DNA of 64,000 nt from Pseudomonadota bacterium (GTDB lineage: Bacteria; Desulfobacterota; Binatia; Binatales; Binataceae). Shown piece by piece: positions 54,271 through 62,538 of the stretch. Made by a program: the position numbers and the translations under genes. The stretch's first letter is position 1. The number at the start of each line of letters is the position of its first letter. Under the pieces are notes generated by a model. It was not told where the DNA came from and searched no databases. It was given only the letters and a program-made list of their open reading frames with translations. The stretch is from contig JAJPHZ010000035.1 of NCBI GenBank assembly GCA_021325025.1, positions 124,001 to 188,000 of the forward strand, given 5' to 3'.

Positions 54271-55506
54271 ATGAAGTTCACGTGGTTTCACCTGATGCCG
54301 TACCGATTTCTGCCCGATGACTTCACACAGAAGCATCGCAGTGTATGGGTGGACATTCCACGCGACCTGTACGACCCCAGGGTCGGGCATCAGCTTTACA
54401 ACGAATACCTCGACTCGCTGGAGTTAGCTGACCGCCTGGGTTTTGACGGACTTGGCGTTAACGAGCACCATCAGAACGCCTACGGCATGATGCCGTCGCC
54501 CAATATCATGGCAGCGGCGCTGGCGCGGCGCACCAGCCACGCCAACCTGGTGGTGCTGGGCAACTCGATCGCGCTGTACAATCCGCCGATTCGCGTCGCA
54601 GAGGAATTCGCGATGCTCGATGTGCTCAGTGGCGGGCGGCTGGTGGCGGGTTTTCCGGTCGGCACCTCGATGGACACCAACTTCTGCTATGGCGAGCCGC
54701 CCGCCACCCTGCGCGAGCGCTACTACGAGGCGCACGATCTAATCGTCAAGGCGTGGACCGCCAACGAGCTGTTTTCCTTCAACGGCAAGTACACCCAGCT
54801 GCGCTACGTCAACTTGTGGCCCAAGCCGCTCCAGCAGCCCCATCCGCCGATCTGGATTCCCGGCGGCGGCTCGATCGAAACCTGGGACTTCTGCGGGCGC
54901 CACGGCTATCAGTATTCCTACCTGTCGTTCTTCGGCTACCGCCACGGCCGGCGCGTGACCGACGGCTACTGGCAGGCGATCGACCGCCTGGGCCAGGAGC
55001 CCAACCCCTACAGCCTTGGCTTTGCCCAGATTCTCGCCGTGGCCGACACCGACCAGGAGGCCGAGCGCGAGTACGGCCCGCACGTGGAATACTTCTTCAA
55101 CCGATGTCTGCACGTGTATGGCGGCTTTGCCGAGGCGCCCGGGTACCGTACACTGGATTCCATCAAGTCGGGCTTCCTGGGCCAGATCGGCAAGCAATCC
55201 ACAGGCTTTGACGCGGGCGGCAAGAAGAGCTGGAAGGATCTCGTCGATCAGGGCTACATCATCGCGGGTTCGCCCAGGACCGTGCGCGAACGGCTGGCCG
55301 AAGCGGTCAACAGCCTGCGCTGCGGCCATCTAATGTGCCTGCTTCAGATCGGCTCGATGCCTGCCGAACTGGTGCGCAAGAGCACCGAGTTGTTCGCGCG
55401 CGAGGTGATGCCGCACGTGCGCGGCCTGTGGAGCGAGTACGAAGACCGATGGTCGCCGCATCCGCTGCCGAAGGCGGAGCGCGCCCAAGCGGCCACTTTG
55501 CCGTAG
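54271..55506 (+). CDS. LLM-class flavin/F420-dependent oxidoreductase (monooxygenase-like)
   Basis: 411 residues, luciferase-like TIM barrel. Starts MKFTWFHLMPYRFLPDDF; DGLGVNEHHQNAYGMMPSPN is the hallmark of the bacterial luciferase/alkanal monooxygenase-like members, with RIAEEFAMLDVLSGGRLVAGFPVGT next. It differs clearly from the LLM enzyme at 39.5 kb. GAGG seven bases before the ATG supports this start. The flavin (FMN or F420) and substrate cannot be told from the sequence alone. Confidence 0.86.
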   Translation: MKFTWFHLMPYRFLPDDFTQKHRSVWVDIPRDLYDPRVGHQLYNEYLDSLELADRLGFDGLGVNEHHQNAYGMMPSPNIMAAALARRTSHANLVVLGNSIALYNPPIRVAEEFAMLDVLSGGRLVAGFPVGTSMDTNFCYGEPPATLRERYYEAHDLIVKAWTANELFSFNGKYTQLRYVNLWPKPLQQPHPPIWIPGGGSIETWDFCGRHGYQYSYLSFFGYRHGRRVTDGYWQAIDRLGQEPNPYSLGFAQILAVADTDQEAEREYGPHVEYFFNRCLHVYGGFAEAPGYRTLDSIKSGFLGQIGKQSTGFDAGGKKSWKDLVDQGYIIAGSPRTVRERLAEAVNSLRCGHLMCLLQIGSMPAELVRKSTELFAREVMPHVRGLWSEYEDRWSPHPLPKAERAQAATLP

Positions 55507-55520
55507 TTGGTGGGCATCTT

Positions 55521-56189
55521 TCAGTCGCGGGGCGCGACCGAGACGTAGCGGTTGCCGCGTTCGTAAAAGCGCCACGGCTTTGCCGCCCAATCTCCGGCGT
55601 AACCGACATTGATTCGCGCTGAGCGGCCGATTCTGCCGCGCGGCATACCCGCGTCCTCGAGATAGAGCACATCGCCGCACAGGTCGCGTCCGTAATCGTC
55701 GCCGGTGATGGCCAGCGCCTGGGTCAGCTTGCCGGGACCGTTGGTCAGTTCGCGCGAATGGGGCGGTTTGTGCCGCCGCTGCGCCATCAGGTCAAGACCG
55801 CGCACCGGCTCCAGCGCTCTGATCAGCACCGCATGCGGCTCGCCTTGCGCAGTGGTCACCAGGTTCATCGCCCAGCAGGTACCGTACAGACGAAATACGT
55901 AGGCATAGCCCGGGGGTCCGAACATGGCAGCCGTGCGGCGGGTCAGACCGCGCGCGCTATGGGCGGCCAGATCCAGCGGGCCGCGATAAGCCTCGGCTTC
56001 CACGATTCGGCCCGCAGCCTCGCCCTGCGCAGTACGATGCACGAGCAGCTTGCCGATACAGTCGCGGGCCACGCTTAGCACCGGCCGCGCGTAAAAGTCG
56101 CGGCCCAGTTTGCGCCCGCGCACGGGCGTTGCGCCGCCATCGGGTTGGCGCGAAGCGTGTGCCGGATTTTTGCCGCTCTCCATGCGCAT
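55521..56189 (-). CDS. 3-methyladenine/alkyladenine DNA glycosylase (AAG/MPG type)
   Basis: 222 residues. DNA repair enzyme that removes alkylated purines. AAG-family core: GRDFYARPVLSVARDCIGKLLV, catalytic Glu in RIVEAEAYRGPLDLAAHSARG, FGPPGYAYVFRLYGTCWAMNLV, TNGPGKLTQALAI and the C-terminal RINVGYAGDWAAKPWRFY. A basic, disordered 30-residue N terminus precedes the core. Start at ATG 56189 (a second ATG at 56183). Divergent from the regulator at 56284. Confidence 0.92.
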   Translation of the reverse strand: MRMESGKNPAHASRQPDGGATPVRGRKLGRDFYARPVLSVARDCIGKLLVHRTAQGEAAGRIVEAEAYRGPLDLAAHSARGLTRRTAAMFGPPGYAYVFRLYGTCWAMNLVTTAQGEPHAVLIRALEPVRGLDLMAQRRHKPPHSRELTNGPGKLTQALAITGDDYGRDLCGDVLYLEDAGMPRGRIGRSARINVGYAGDWAAKPWRFYERGNRYVSVAPRD

Positions 56190-56283
56190 CGATCTATTGC
56201 CGATTTTTGCCGCCGACCCAAGGACTTGGGGTTTTCATTCTTTACGGACGGGAAAATCCGGCCTCGCTAGCGTGCAGCGCCAA

Positions 56284-57738
56284 ATGATTGCGCCGCTCAA
56301 ATCGCTACGCCACTTTCATCTGCTGTGGGATGAGGATCTCGACGATTTGCACGAGTTGCTGCAAGCTATGGTTGAGCGCCGCGCGGAGATCCTGGCGCAA
56401 TGGTACGAGCTTTACCGCCGGCACCTGGGCGACGAGCGCACGCTGTCGGAAGCGGAGTTTAGAGCGATTTTCGAACCGGCGTTGCGGCGCCACCAGGAGG
56501 CCCTGCTGCGCCGCGACGTCAACGCCTTTGCCGCCAGCATGCTGATTACCGGCCGACATCTGGCGCAGCACCATGTTGCGCTGGACGAGCTGATCGCCGC
56601 GATACATCTGCTGCAAGAGGCGGCGCAGCCACTCGTTGCAAAAGATCCGTCAGCATCGGCAGCCGCCCGCAAGTTGGGCAGGTTCGGCCACATCAGCGTC
56701 TTGCTGCTGGTGGGCGCCTACTCGCGGATGCAGTGGGCGGCGGCCGCCACACGCATCGACGCCCTTGAACTGGAAGGCAGACTTCTGCCCGCGGAGCAAC
56801 GGACCCGCTTTCATGGACTGGTGGGGCACAGTGCGGCGATGCGCGAGATTTACCGGCGAATCGAGAGCGTTGCGGACAGTCGCGCCCCTGTGCTGATAGT
56901 CGGCGAACCGGGCGTGGGCAAGGAACTGGTGGCCCGTGCGATCCATCGATGCTGTGCGCATCAGGGCAATCCCTTTGTCGTGCTGCGATGCAGGGCGGTG
57001 CCCGGTTATCTGATCGAGAACGAACTGTTCGGCTACCAGCGGCACGCAACGGAGGGCGCCCAGACCTATCTGGGCCTGTACGCCTGCGCCGAAGGCGGAA
57101 CCCTGTTCGTTGATGAATTGACCGGCCTGCCGATGGAGGCCCAAGGCAGACTGGCTTCGATTCTGGACCGGCCCCGGGCCGATGGCGCGCGCACAAACGT
57201 CCGAATCGTGGCTTCAAGCAGCCGCGAGCCCGAAGAAGCGTTGCGCGTGGGTCAGATGCGTAAAGAGTTCGAGCGCCTGTTTGCCGGGCGCGTATGGCGC
57301 ATCCCAGCGCTGCGGGAGCGGCGCGAGGACATCGCTCTGCTGGCACAGCATTTTGTTGATTTGCTCAACTACCGGACGGCGCGCAATACGGCGATTGCCG
57401 GAATCGATGCGGCGGCAATGGAAATCCTGGAGCATTACCCATGGCCGGGCAACGTGCGGGAGCTGTTCCAGGCAATCCAGTACGCGTTTGCTGGCGCGCA
57501 ATCCGCGCTGATCGGGCCTGCCGATCTGCCCGCGCCCATCGGCGCCATCAACGGCCGCCTGCGCCCTTTGCCGACAATCAGTTTCGAGACCTTCGCCGAC
57601 GCCGAGCGCGAGGTGCTCAAGCGCGCCCTGGAGATGACCGGCGGCAATAAGCTGCGCGCCGCCCGGATGCTGAAAATCTCCCGCAAAAAACTTTATAGCG
57701 GCATCGCCAAGTACGGACTTAATAAAGCGGCCCTCTGA
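56284..57738 (+). CDS. NtrC-like AAA+/Fis regulator lacking the GAFTGA loop
   Basis: 484 residues. An N-terminal helical sensor-like region (about 10-165, RsbRD_N-like by eye) precedes an AAA+ domain with Walker A GEPGVGKE (207-214), Walker B GGTLFVDEL (271-279), and the WRIPALRERREDI segment. A Fis-type HTH (440-476) is C-terminal. Where sigma-54 activators have GAFTGA, it reads ATEGA (255-259), so contact with sigma-54 is doubtful; it may be a TyrR-like or degenerate regulator. ATG 56284 chosen; no strong ribosome binding site; other starts possible upstream. Confidence 0.8.
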   Translation: MIAPLKSLRHFHLLWDEDLDDLHELLQAMVERRAEILAQWYELYRRHLGDERTLSEAEFRAIFEPALRRHQEALLRRDVNAFAASMLITGRHLAQHHVALDELIAAIHLLQEAAQPLVAKDPSASAAARKLGRFGHISVLLLVGAYSRMQWAAAATRIDALELEGRLLPAEQRTRFHGLVGHSAAMREIYRRIESVADSRAPVLIVGEPGVGKELVARAIHRCCAHQGNPFVVLRCRAVPGYLIENELFGYQRHATEGAQTYLGLYACAEGGTLFVDELTGLPMEAQGRLASILDRPRADGARTNVRIVASSSREPEEALRVGQMRKEFERLFAGRVWRIPALRERREDIALLAQHFVDLLNYRTARNTAIAGIDAAAMEILEHYPWPGNVRELFQAIQYAFAGAQSALIGPADLPAPIGAINGRLRPLPTISFETFADAEREVLKRALEMTGGNKLRAARMLKISRKKLYSGIAKYGLNKAAL

Positions 57739-57772
57739 AGCTGAACTTCATCGCGCCGCAGCAGGCCTTCAC

Positions 57773-58210
57773 CTAGCGAAAAACCGGCGGACCGTAGAAG
57801 TGGTAAACCATCAGGTAGACAATTACTCCGGTCACCGAGACGTACATCCATATCGGCCAGGTCCAGCGCGCGATTTTTTTGTGAGCGTCGAAGCGCGCGC
57901 GCAGGGCGCGGGCGAGCGTGAAAATCGCCAGCGGAACCGTCAGGCCGGCCAGGATTATGTGCGAGATTAGAATCGTGAAATAGGCCGGACGCACGGTTCC
58001 GCGGCCCGCAAAGCGCACGTCGCCCACCTGGTAATGGTAGGCGATGTAGCAGATCAGGAAGACCACCGAGACGCCGAAAGCAGCCAGCATGCAAAAGCGA
58101 TGCGCACTGACCTGGCGGCGGCGGATGAAATAGAAGCCGGCAGCTAAAAACACCGCGGCAATCGCGTTGAGGCTTGCGTTTACTGTCGCCAGAATCGGGA
58201 TGCCGGACAA
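57773..58210 (-). CDS. DUF420 (CtaM/YozB-like) membrane protein
   Basis: 145 residues with four membrane helices, conserved AHRFCMLAAFGVSVVFLICYIAYHY and the HIILAGLTVPLAIFTLARAL segment, typical of DUF420. Family members assist cytochrome oxidase maturation (CtaM is needed for caa3/aa3 activity in some Firmicutes). It fits as the last gene of the oxidase cluster. The start is TTG 58210 with a weak AGG upstream. Confidence 0.8.
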   Translation of the reverse strand: MSGIPILATVNASLNAIAAVFLAAGFYFIRRRQVSAHRFCMLAAFGVSVVFLICYIAYHYQVGDVRFAGRGTVRPAYFTILISHIILAGLTVPLAIFTLARALRARFDAHKKIARWTWPIWMYVSVTGVIVYLMVYHFYGPPVFR

Positions 58211-58341
58211 GTGGTTTGCCTACTCGCCGCCGCTTCCACGCGCGGCAGACCGCGCGAGATCCTTCGACTCCGGCCGCCTCCACTCAGGATAACGAGTGGG
58301 CGCGGCGACCGGGATCGATCGCAAATTAACTGCAGCTCACC

Positions 58342-58740
58342 CTATGGATTCACGTTGGGATTGGGACCAGACACGTCCTTGCTCAGGGCGTGCTCCATCT
58401 TGACCACTTCACCCATGTGATGGCGGGCATAGATGCGGGTGGAGAGGTCGGGCACCAGCATGAAGGTGAGAAAGGTAACCAACATCACCGGCGTCAGCGC
58501 GATAATCGCCAGCGTGCGCCGCTCAAAACGCAGATGCATGAAATACATCGCCACCAGCGCCGCCTTGGCCCACGCCAGTCCGACCAGCAGGCCGACCATC
58601 GCGGCCTTGGGAATCGGCGCGTAGGCGACGATCAGTTCCAGCACGGTGAGGACCGCCAGGTAGATCCAGATCGCGATATAGTTGGGCTCGACGTGCCCGT
58701 GCGCCATCGAGGGTGATACCGCCATTGCTTCGCTGCTCAT
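58342..58740 (-). CDS. coxD: Cytochrome c oxidase subunit IV (CoxD-like)
   Basis: 132 residues, three membrane helices. HVEPNYIAIWIYLAVLTVLELIVAYAPIPKAAMVGLLVGLAWAKAALVAMYFMHLRFERRTLAII is typical of the subunit IV/CyoD-type proteins of bacterial caa3 and bo3 oxidases. It is encoded 30 bases after coxC. The symbol is by position and family; subunit IV naming varies. Confidence 0.8.
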   Translation of the reverse strand: MSSEAMAVSPSMAHGHVEPNYIAIWIYLAVLTVLELIVAYAPIPKAAMVGLLVGLAWAKAALVAMYFMHLRFERRTLAIIALTPVMLVTFLTFMLVPDLSTRIYARHHMGEVVKMEHALSKDVSGPNPNVNP

Positions 58741-58770
58741 CGTTAAACCCCGTCCGCTGCTTGCGCCGCC

Positions 58771-59400
58771 CTAGATCAGGTAGACGAATGTGAAGATGAG
58801 GATCCAGACCAAATCGACGAAGTGCCAGTACAGACCCGCGACCTCCACCAGACCATACCTCGCGGCGGTAATCTTGCCCGCCAGTCCGCGCAGGAGCAGC
58901 ACGCTCAGGTAGACCACTCCGCCAAACACGTGGCAGCCGTGAAAACCGGTCAGGATAAAGAACGTGGCGCTGAACAGGCTGGTCTTGATCGACAGCCCCT
59001 CGGTTAAGATCAGATGGGTCCATTCGCGCGCCTGAAGCCCGAGGAAGGCCAGGCCGCCGAGGATCGTCAATGCCAGGAACTTGCGATACCCGGCCTGATC
59101 GTCGCGCCGGATGGCGGACAGCGCCTCGACCATCGTCACGCTGCTGCAAATCAGGATGAAGGTCATCACCGCGGTGGACGGGATGCCCAGGATGGTGGAC
59201 GGCACCGGCCAGTTCAGGTTGCCGATACGCAACGCGCCGTAAGCGGCAATCGCGGCGCCGAAGGTCATCGCGTCGGCGGCCAGAAACAGCCACATCCCGA
59301 GCTTGCCCATGCTGTCGGGGGTAAGCGGCGACTGTACCGGTTCGATCGCAGCCTCGTGGTGGATGGGGGTTTGGACTGTTGCGGCCTCGCTCATCTTCAT
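58771..59400 (-). CDS. coxC: Cytochrome c oxidase subunit III (copy 1)
   Basis: About 209 residues, five membrane helices. GKLGMWLFLAADAMTFGA at the first helix, AREWTHLI, SATFFILTGFHGCHVFGGVVYL, and the end VEVAGLYWHFVDLVWILIFTFVYLI are hallmarks of subunit III of heme-copper oxidases. It is the shorter five-helix type. Start ATG 59400 with AGGAGAGG just upstream. Confidence 0.9.
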   Translation of the reverse strand: MKMSEAATVQTPIHHEAAIEPVQSPLTPDSMGKLGMWLFLAADAMTFGAAIAAYGALRIGNLNWPVPSTILGIPSTAVMTFILICSSVTMVEALSAIRRDDQAGYRKFLALTILGGLAFLGLQAREWTHLILTEGLSIKTSLFSATFFILTGFHGCHVFGGVVYLSVLLLRGLAGKITAARYGLVEVAGLYWHFVDLVWILIFTFVYLI

Positions 59401-59442
59401 CCTCTCCTGATTGCGCAAACGGACCCGGTCGGCATCCTGTGC

Positions 59443-59715
59443 TCAGCGATTGGAAAAAGGTTGCGGCTGGGGGTCCTCTTCGGCGTCGCGGCGGCGGCAG
59501 GCGTTGCGATAGGCAACGAACCCGACCACGGCCGCAACCAGCACGATCGCGTAGGGGACCGACAGCATGAACAGCACGCTGGTGTTGTAGGCGTGGGTGG
59601 CGATGTCGCCCGGGGGCAGGCCGCACATCGCGCAGGCATGGGCGTCGCGTGCCGCGCCCGCGGTCAACGCTGCGGCGGACGCCGCCAGCCATCTGCTTGC
59701 GAAAAGCCGTCTCAC
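59443..59715 (-). CDS. Small exported CxxC membrane protein in the oxidase cluster
   Basis: 90 residues. A signal-like N terminus (RWLAASAAALTAGAARDAHA) is followed by CAMCG (Cys28 and Cys31) and one membrane helix (about 48-68), then a short charged tail. The GTG at 59715 with GGAGG nine bases upstream gives a start that fits the signal peptide. It lies between the two subunit III genes. Possibly a copper or heme handling accessory, but no family was recognised. Confidence 0.6.
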   Translation of the reverse strand: MRRLFASRWLAASAAALTAGAARDAHACAMCGLPPGDIATHAYNTSVLFMLSVPYAIVLVAAVVGFVAYRNACRRRDAEEDPQPQPFSNR

Positions 59716-59734
59716 TACACTGCTCCTCCCCAGC

Positions 59735-60382
59735 CTAAAAATAGACCAGATAAAACAGCACCGGCCACACCGCGCAAACGAGATACCAGTAGATCGCGCA
59801 AATCTCAACCGGCGCATAGCGGAACGCGGTGAACTTGCCCGCCAGCGCGGCCACGAACACGCCCAGCAGCCAGATGACGGCACATAATACGTGAAATCCA
59901 TGCAGCCCAATCAGGGTATAGAACGTTGCGCCGTAGGTGCCGCTGGTCAGATGCAGGCCGTGTGCGATCAGCCGCACCCATTCGCTGCCCTGCACCACCA
60001 GGAAGGTGGTGCCGAGCAAAGCCGTGACGCCCAATAGCACTTGCATGCGGGCCAACCGGTTGCGCCGCACCGCACGGACCGCCAGATGCATCGTCAGGGC
60101 GCTGGAGAGCAGCACAAACGTATTGACCCAGGTGACCTGAATGGGCAGGCGGGGCAATCCGGGCGGCGGCCAGAAGGGCGCACCCAGCTTGTAGACCAGG
60201 AAGGAGCCGATGAAGCCGGCGAACAGCATCGTCTCGCCCGCCAGCAGGATCAGCACTGCCAGCCGGCCGTTGCTAATAACCGGAGCTTCGCGCCCGCCGC
60301 CGGGCGGACCCTCGCCAAAGCGCGGCCGCCTGGAAGGCAAACGCCGGATCGGAATCGCCGCTACTGTGGATTGCCGCGCCAT
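59735..60382 (-). CDS. Cytochrome c oxidase subunit III-like protein (copy 2)
   Basis: 215 residues with a basic, glycine-rich N-terminal tail (about 1-38), then five helices: LAVLILLAGETMLFAGFIGSFLVYK, VVQGSEWVRLIAHGL, GATFYTLIGLHGFHVLCAVIWL, VEICAIYWYLVCAVWPVLFYLVYF. It is a paralogue of the subunit III gene at 58771. Clusters with two subunit III genes are seen in several deltaproteobacterial lineages. Twenty bases upstream of the CxxC gene. Confidence 0.85.
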   Translation of the reverse strand: MARQSTVAAIPIRRLPSRRPRFGEGPPGGGREAPVISNGRLAVLILLAGETMLFAGFIGSFLVYKLGAPFWPPPGLPRLPIQVTWVNTFVLLSSALTMHLAVRAVRRNRLARMQVLLGVTALLGTTFLVVQGSEWVRLIAHGLHLTSGTYGATFYTLIGLHGFHVLCAVIWLLGVFVAALAGKFTAFRYAPVEICAIYWYLVCAVWPVLFYLVYF

Positions 60383-60383
60383 C

Positions 60384-60503
60384 TCAGTTAAGCGTGATGA
60401 CTCCGATTATGGCGATCGCGATCAGCGCCAGGATCACTCCAAGCAGAACCGCGCCCAGCTTGCGGTTGCGTTGATCGATGTTGTCGACGCCCGCCGATGC
60501 CAT
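60384..60503 (-). CDS. 39-residue single-helix peptide in the oxidase cluster
   Basis: MASAGVDNIDQRNRKLGAVLLGVI then a hydrophobic run ending ITLN; one membrane helix from about 17 to 37, with a charged N-terminal tail. Fits exactly between the stop of ctaB (60524, 20 bases) and the start of the subunit III-like gene (2-base gap), so it is well placed to be a translated small subunit or assembly peptide. GAGG lies 13 bases upstream. Unrecognised; too short for statistics. Confidence 0.55.
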   Translation of the reverse strand: MASAGVDNIDQRNRKLGAVLLGVILALIAIAIIGVITLN

Positions 60504-60523
60504 CAAGGCCGCTGAACCTCGCA

Positions 60524-61423
60524 TTAGATTTTGTCCAGTACCATCACCAGCAGCAGCGCCGGCAGATAAACCAGCGAAGCCACCATCACGCGCCGGGCGC
60601 CGCCCTTGTCGGGTCTGGAGGCGAACTTGAAACCGCTGCTGAGCAGCAGTCCGCCTAGCGCCAGCGCCACCACGAAATAGGTAATTCCGTCAAAGCCCAA
60701 AAACGTCGGCAGCAGCCCCACCGCCATCAAGGCCAGGGTGTTGATCACCACCTGACCCGCGGTGCCGCGCCCGTCGGCGTCCTCGATGCCCAACAGGTGA
60801 ATGCCGGCGGCGGTGTAATCCTCGCGATACAACTGGGCGATCGCCAGCGTGTGCGGTAACTGCCACAGGTACATGATCGCAAACAGGGTCCAAGCCGGAG
60901 CATCGATACTGCCGCGAATCGCGGCCCATCCCGCCACCGGCGGCAGCGCCCCGGGAATCGCGCCCACGGCGGTGCATAGCGAGGACACCCGCTTGAGCGG
61001 GGTATACGCCAGCAGATAGATGATAGCGGTTGCGGCGGTCACCGCGGCGGCCGCGCCATTGACCGTCAAATACAGATACCCCAGGCCGGCCACGGTCAGG
61101 GCTGCACCGAACCACAACGCCTCCGCGGGGCGCAGATTACCCGAGGGCAGGGGACGGCTGCGGGTGCGCTCCATCAGAGCGTCGAGGTCGCGCTCCATAT
61201 ACTGGTTGAGCGAGAACGTACCCCCGGCCGCCATCGCCGTGCCGATCATCAGTGCCAGCACCAGGCGCAGGTCCAGATGTCCCTCCGAGCCCAGGTAAAA
61301 TCCCGTCAAGGTGGCGACCAGCACCATCGTCAGCACGCGCGGTTTGACCAGCGCCAAATAAGACATCGTACGCGGCCGGCTGCGCGGCAATTCCAAACCC
61401 AAAGCTGCAACCCGTTGGTTCAC
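60524..61423 (-). CDS. ctaB: Protoheme IX farnesyltransferase (heme O synthase)
   Basis: 299 residues, nine-helix UbiA prenyltransferase. LVKPRVLTMVLVATLTGFYLG at the N terminus and NQYMERDLDALMERTRSRPLPSG, the Asp-rich prenyl-PP motif. Adds a farnesyl group to heme b, giving heme O. Its ATG overlaps the ctaA stop (ATGA, 61420-61423). Confidence 0.94.
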   Translation of the reverse strand: MNQRVAALGLELPRSRPRTMSYLALVKPRVLTMVLVATLTGFYLGSEGHLDLRLVLALMIGTAMAAGGTFSLNQYMERDLDALMERTRSRPLPSGNLRPAEALWFGAALTVAGLGYLYLTVNGAAAAVTAATAIIYLLAYTPLKRVSSLCTAVGAIPGALPPVAGWAAIRGSIDAPAWTLFAIMYLWQLPHTLAIAQLYREDYTAAGIHLLGIEDADGRGTAGQVVINTLALMAVGLLPTFLGFDGITYFVVALALGGLLLSSGFKFASRPDKGGARRVMVASLVYLPALLLVMVLDKI

Positions 61424-62454
61424 GCCGTCACCTGTCGTTGCAGGGCGCGCGAGGGCGCATCGGCGTCTGACAATTCGGCCCTGATGCCTGCCGCCAGGCG
61501 GCCGTCAATCAGGCGGTAGGCCCGCAGCGTCAGCGCCAGGCTGGTCGCCAGCAAAGCGGCGCCCACCGCAACGTGAGCGGTGGTCGGCACCACCGCGCGG
61601 GCGCTCACAATCGTCAACCCGCCCAAGGCTATCTGCGCCGCCAACAACGCCAGCATCCCGATTGCCGGGCGCCGCAGCAGTGTCTCGTTGCGGTAGTTGC
61701 GCAACACCACGATCGCCGTCCAGCAGACAAAGATGGCGACCACCAGAGCCCCGACCCGATGGGCGTAATTAACCTGTTCGGGCAGCGACTCCAAAGGCGG
61801 CACGAGCCTGCCGAAGGCAAGCGGAAAATCAGGAATCGCCAGCCCCGCACCCATATGCCTCATCACGGCGCCGATGAGAATTTGCAGGTAGATCACGCCG
61901 GTAGTCACGGCTGCCAACTCCGGCAATCGCGGCCGCTCTCCAGCCGATTTGACCGCAGCAAGCTTCTGCCAGGCAGGGTTGGTGAACAGCGCCAGGGCAA
62001 TCGTCAGGCAGAAGAACGCTTGGGCCGTCGCCGCATGGCTGACCGCGATCGCCAGCGGCAGCAGCAGCAGGACGGTAAGCCCACCCAGGACGGCCTGCAC
62101 GATCACCAATCCGAACGCGAACAAGGCCAGATTGCGGACGAAACGGCGGCGCTCAGCCTGCCAGGCCCAAATCGCCAGTCCCAGCGTCATCAGGGCGACG
62201 GTGCCGGCGATCATGCGGTGGCCATGCTCGTAAAGCACGCCGCCCTGCATTTTGGGAAAGAACTTGCCGAAGGACAGCGGCCAGTCGGGCACCGCCAGGG
62301 CGGAGCCGGTGGACGTCACCAGTCCGCCGGCGAAAACCAGTACGAAGGTGGCTGCGGCCAGCAGCCGGGCATAGCGATGGAGTCCGCGCAACCCGGAGCG
62401 GGGTTGCAGCGCATGGCCCCTCGCTTGTTCATTGCTCATCAGCGCTACATCCAT
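61420..62454 (-). CDS. ctaA: Heme A synthase (COX15/CtaA)
   Basis: 344 residues, eight helices. Conserved RLLAAATFVLVFAGGLVTSTGSALAVPDWPLSFGKFFPKMQGGVLYEHGHRMIAG with heme-ligand His in YEHGHRM, SHAATAQAFF, QVNYAHRVGALVV and VPTTAHVAVG. Converts heme O to heme A, which marks the cluster as an aa3/caa3-type oxidase. ATG 62454 used; 62439 also possible. Confidence 0.92.
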   Translation of the reverse strand: MDVALMSNEQARGHALQPRSGLRGLHRYARLLAAATFVLVFAGGLVTSTGSALAVPDWPLSFGKFFPKMQGGVLYEHGHRMIAGTVALMTLGLAIWAWQAERRRFVRNLALFAFGLVIVQAVLGGLTVLLLLPLAIAVSHAATAQAFFCLTIALALFTNPAWQKLAAVKSAGERPRLPELAAVTTGVIYLQILIGAVMRHMGAGLAIPDFPLAFGRLVPPLESLPEQVNYAHRVGALVVAIFVCWTAIVVLRNYRNETLLRRPAIGMLALLAAQIALGGLTIVSARAVVPTTAHVAVGAALLATSLALTLRAYRLIDGRLAAGIRAELSDADAPSRALQRQVTA

Positions 62455-62538
62455 GAGGCCTGATTGGGAGCGAACCGCGTGTCGCGGTCTCCGCCATACC
62501 TATTCTCTCAGGCACTCAACTCACCAAGCAACGGCCAA

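Noticed and set aside
58239..58299. Two short GC hairpins between coxD and the DUF420 gene
   Set aside because: Stems of 6 and 7 bp with no T tract; expected by chance at this GC content.
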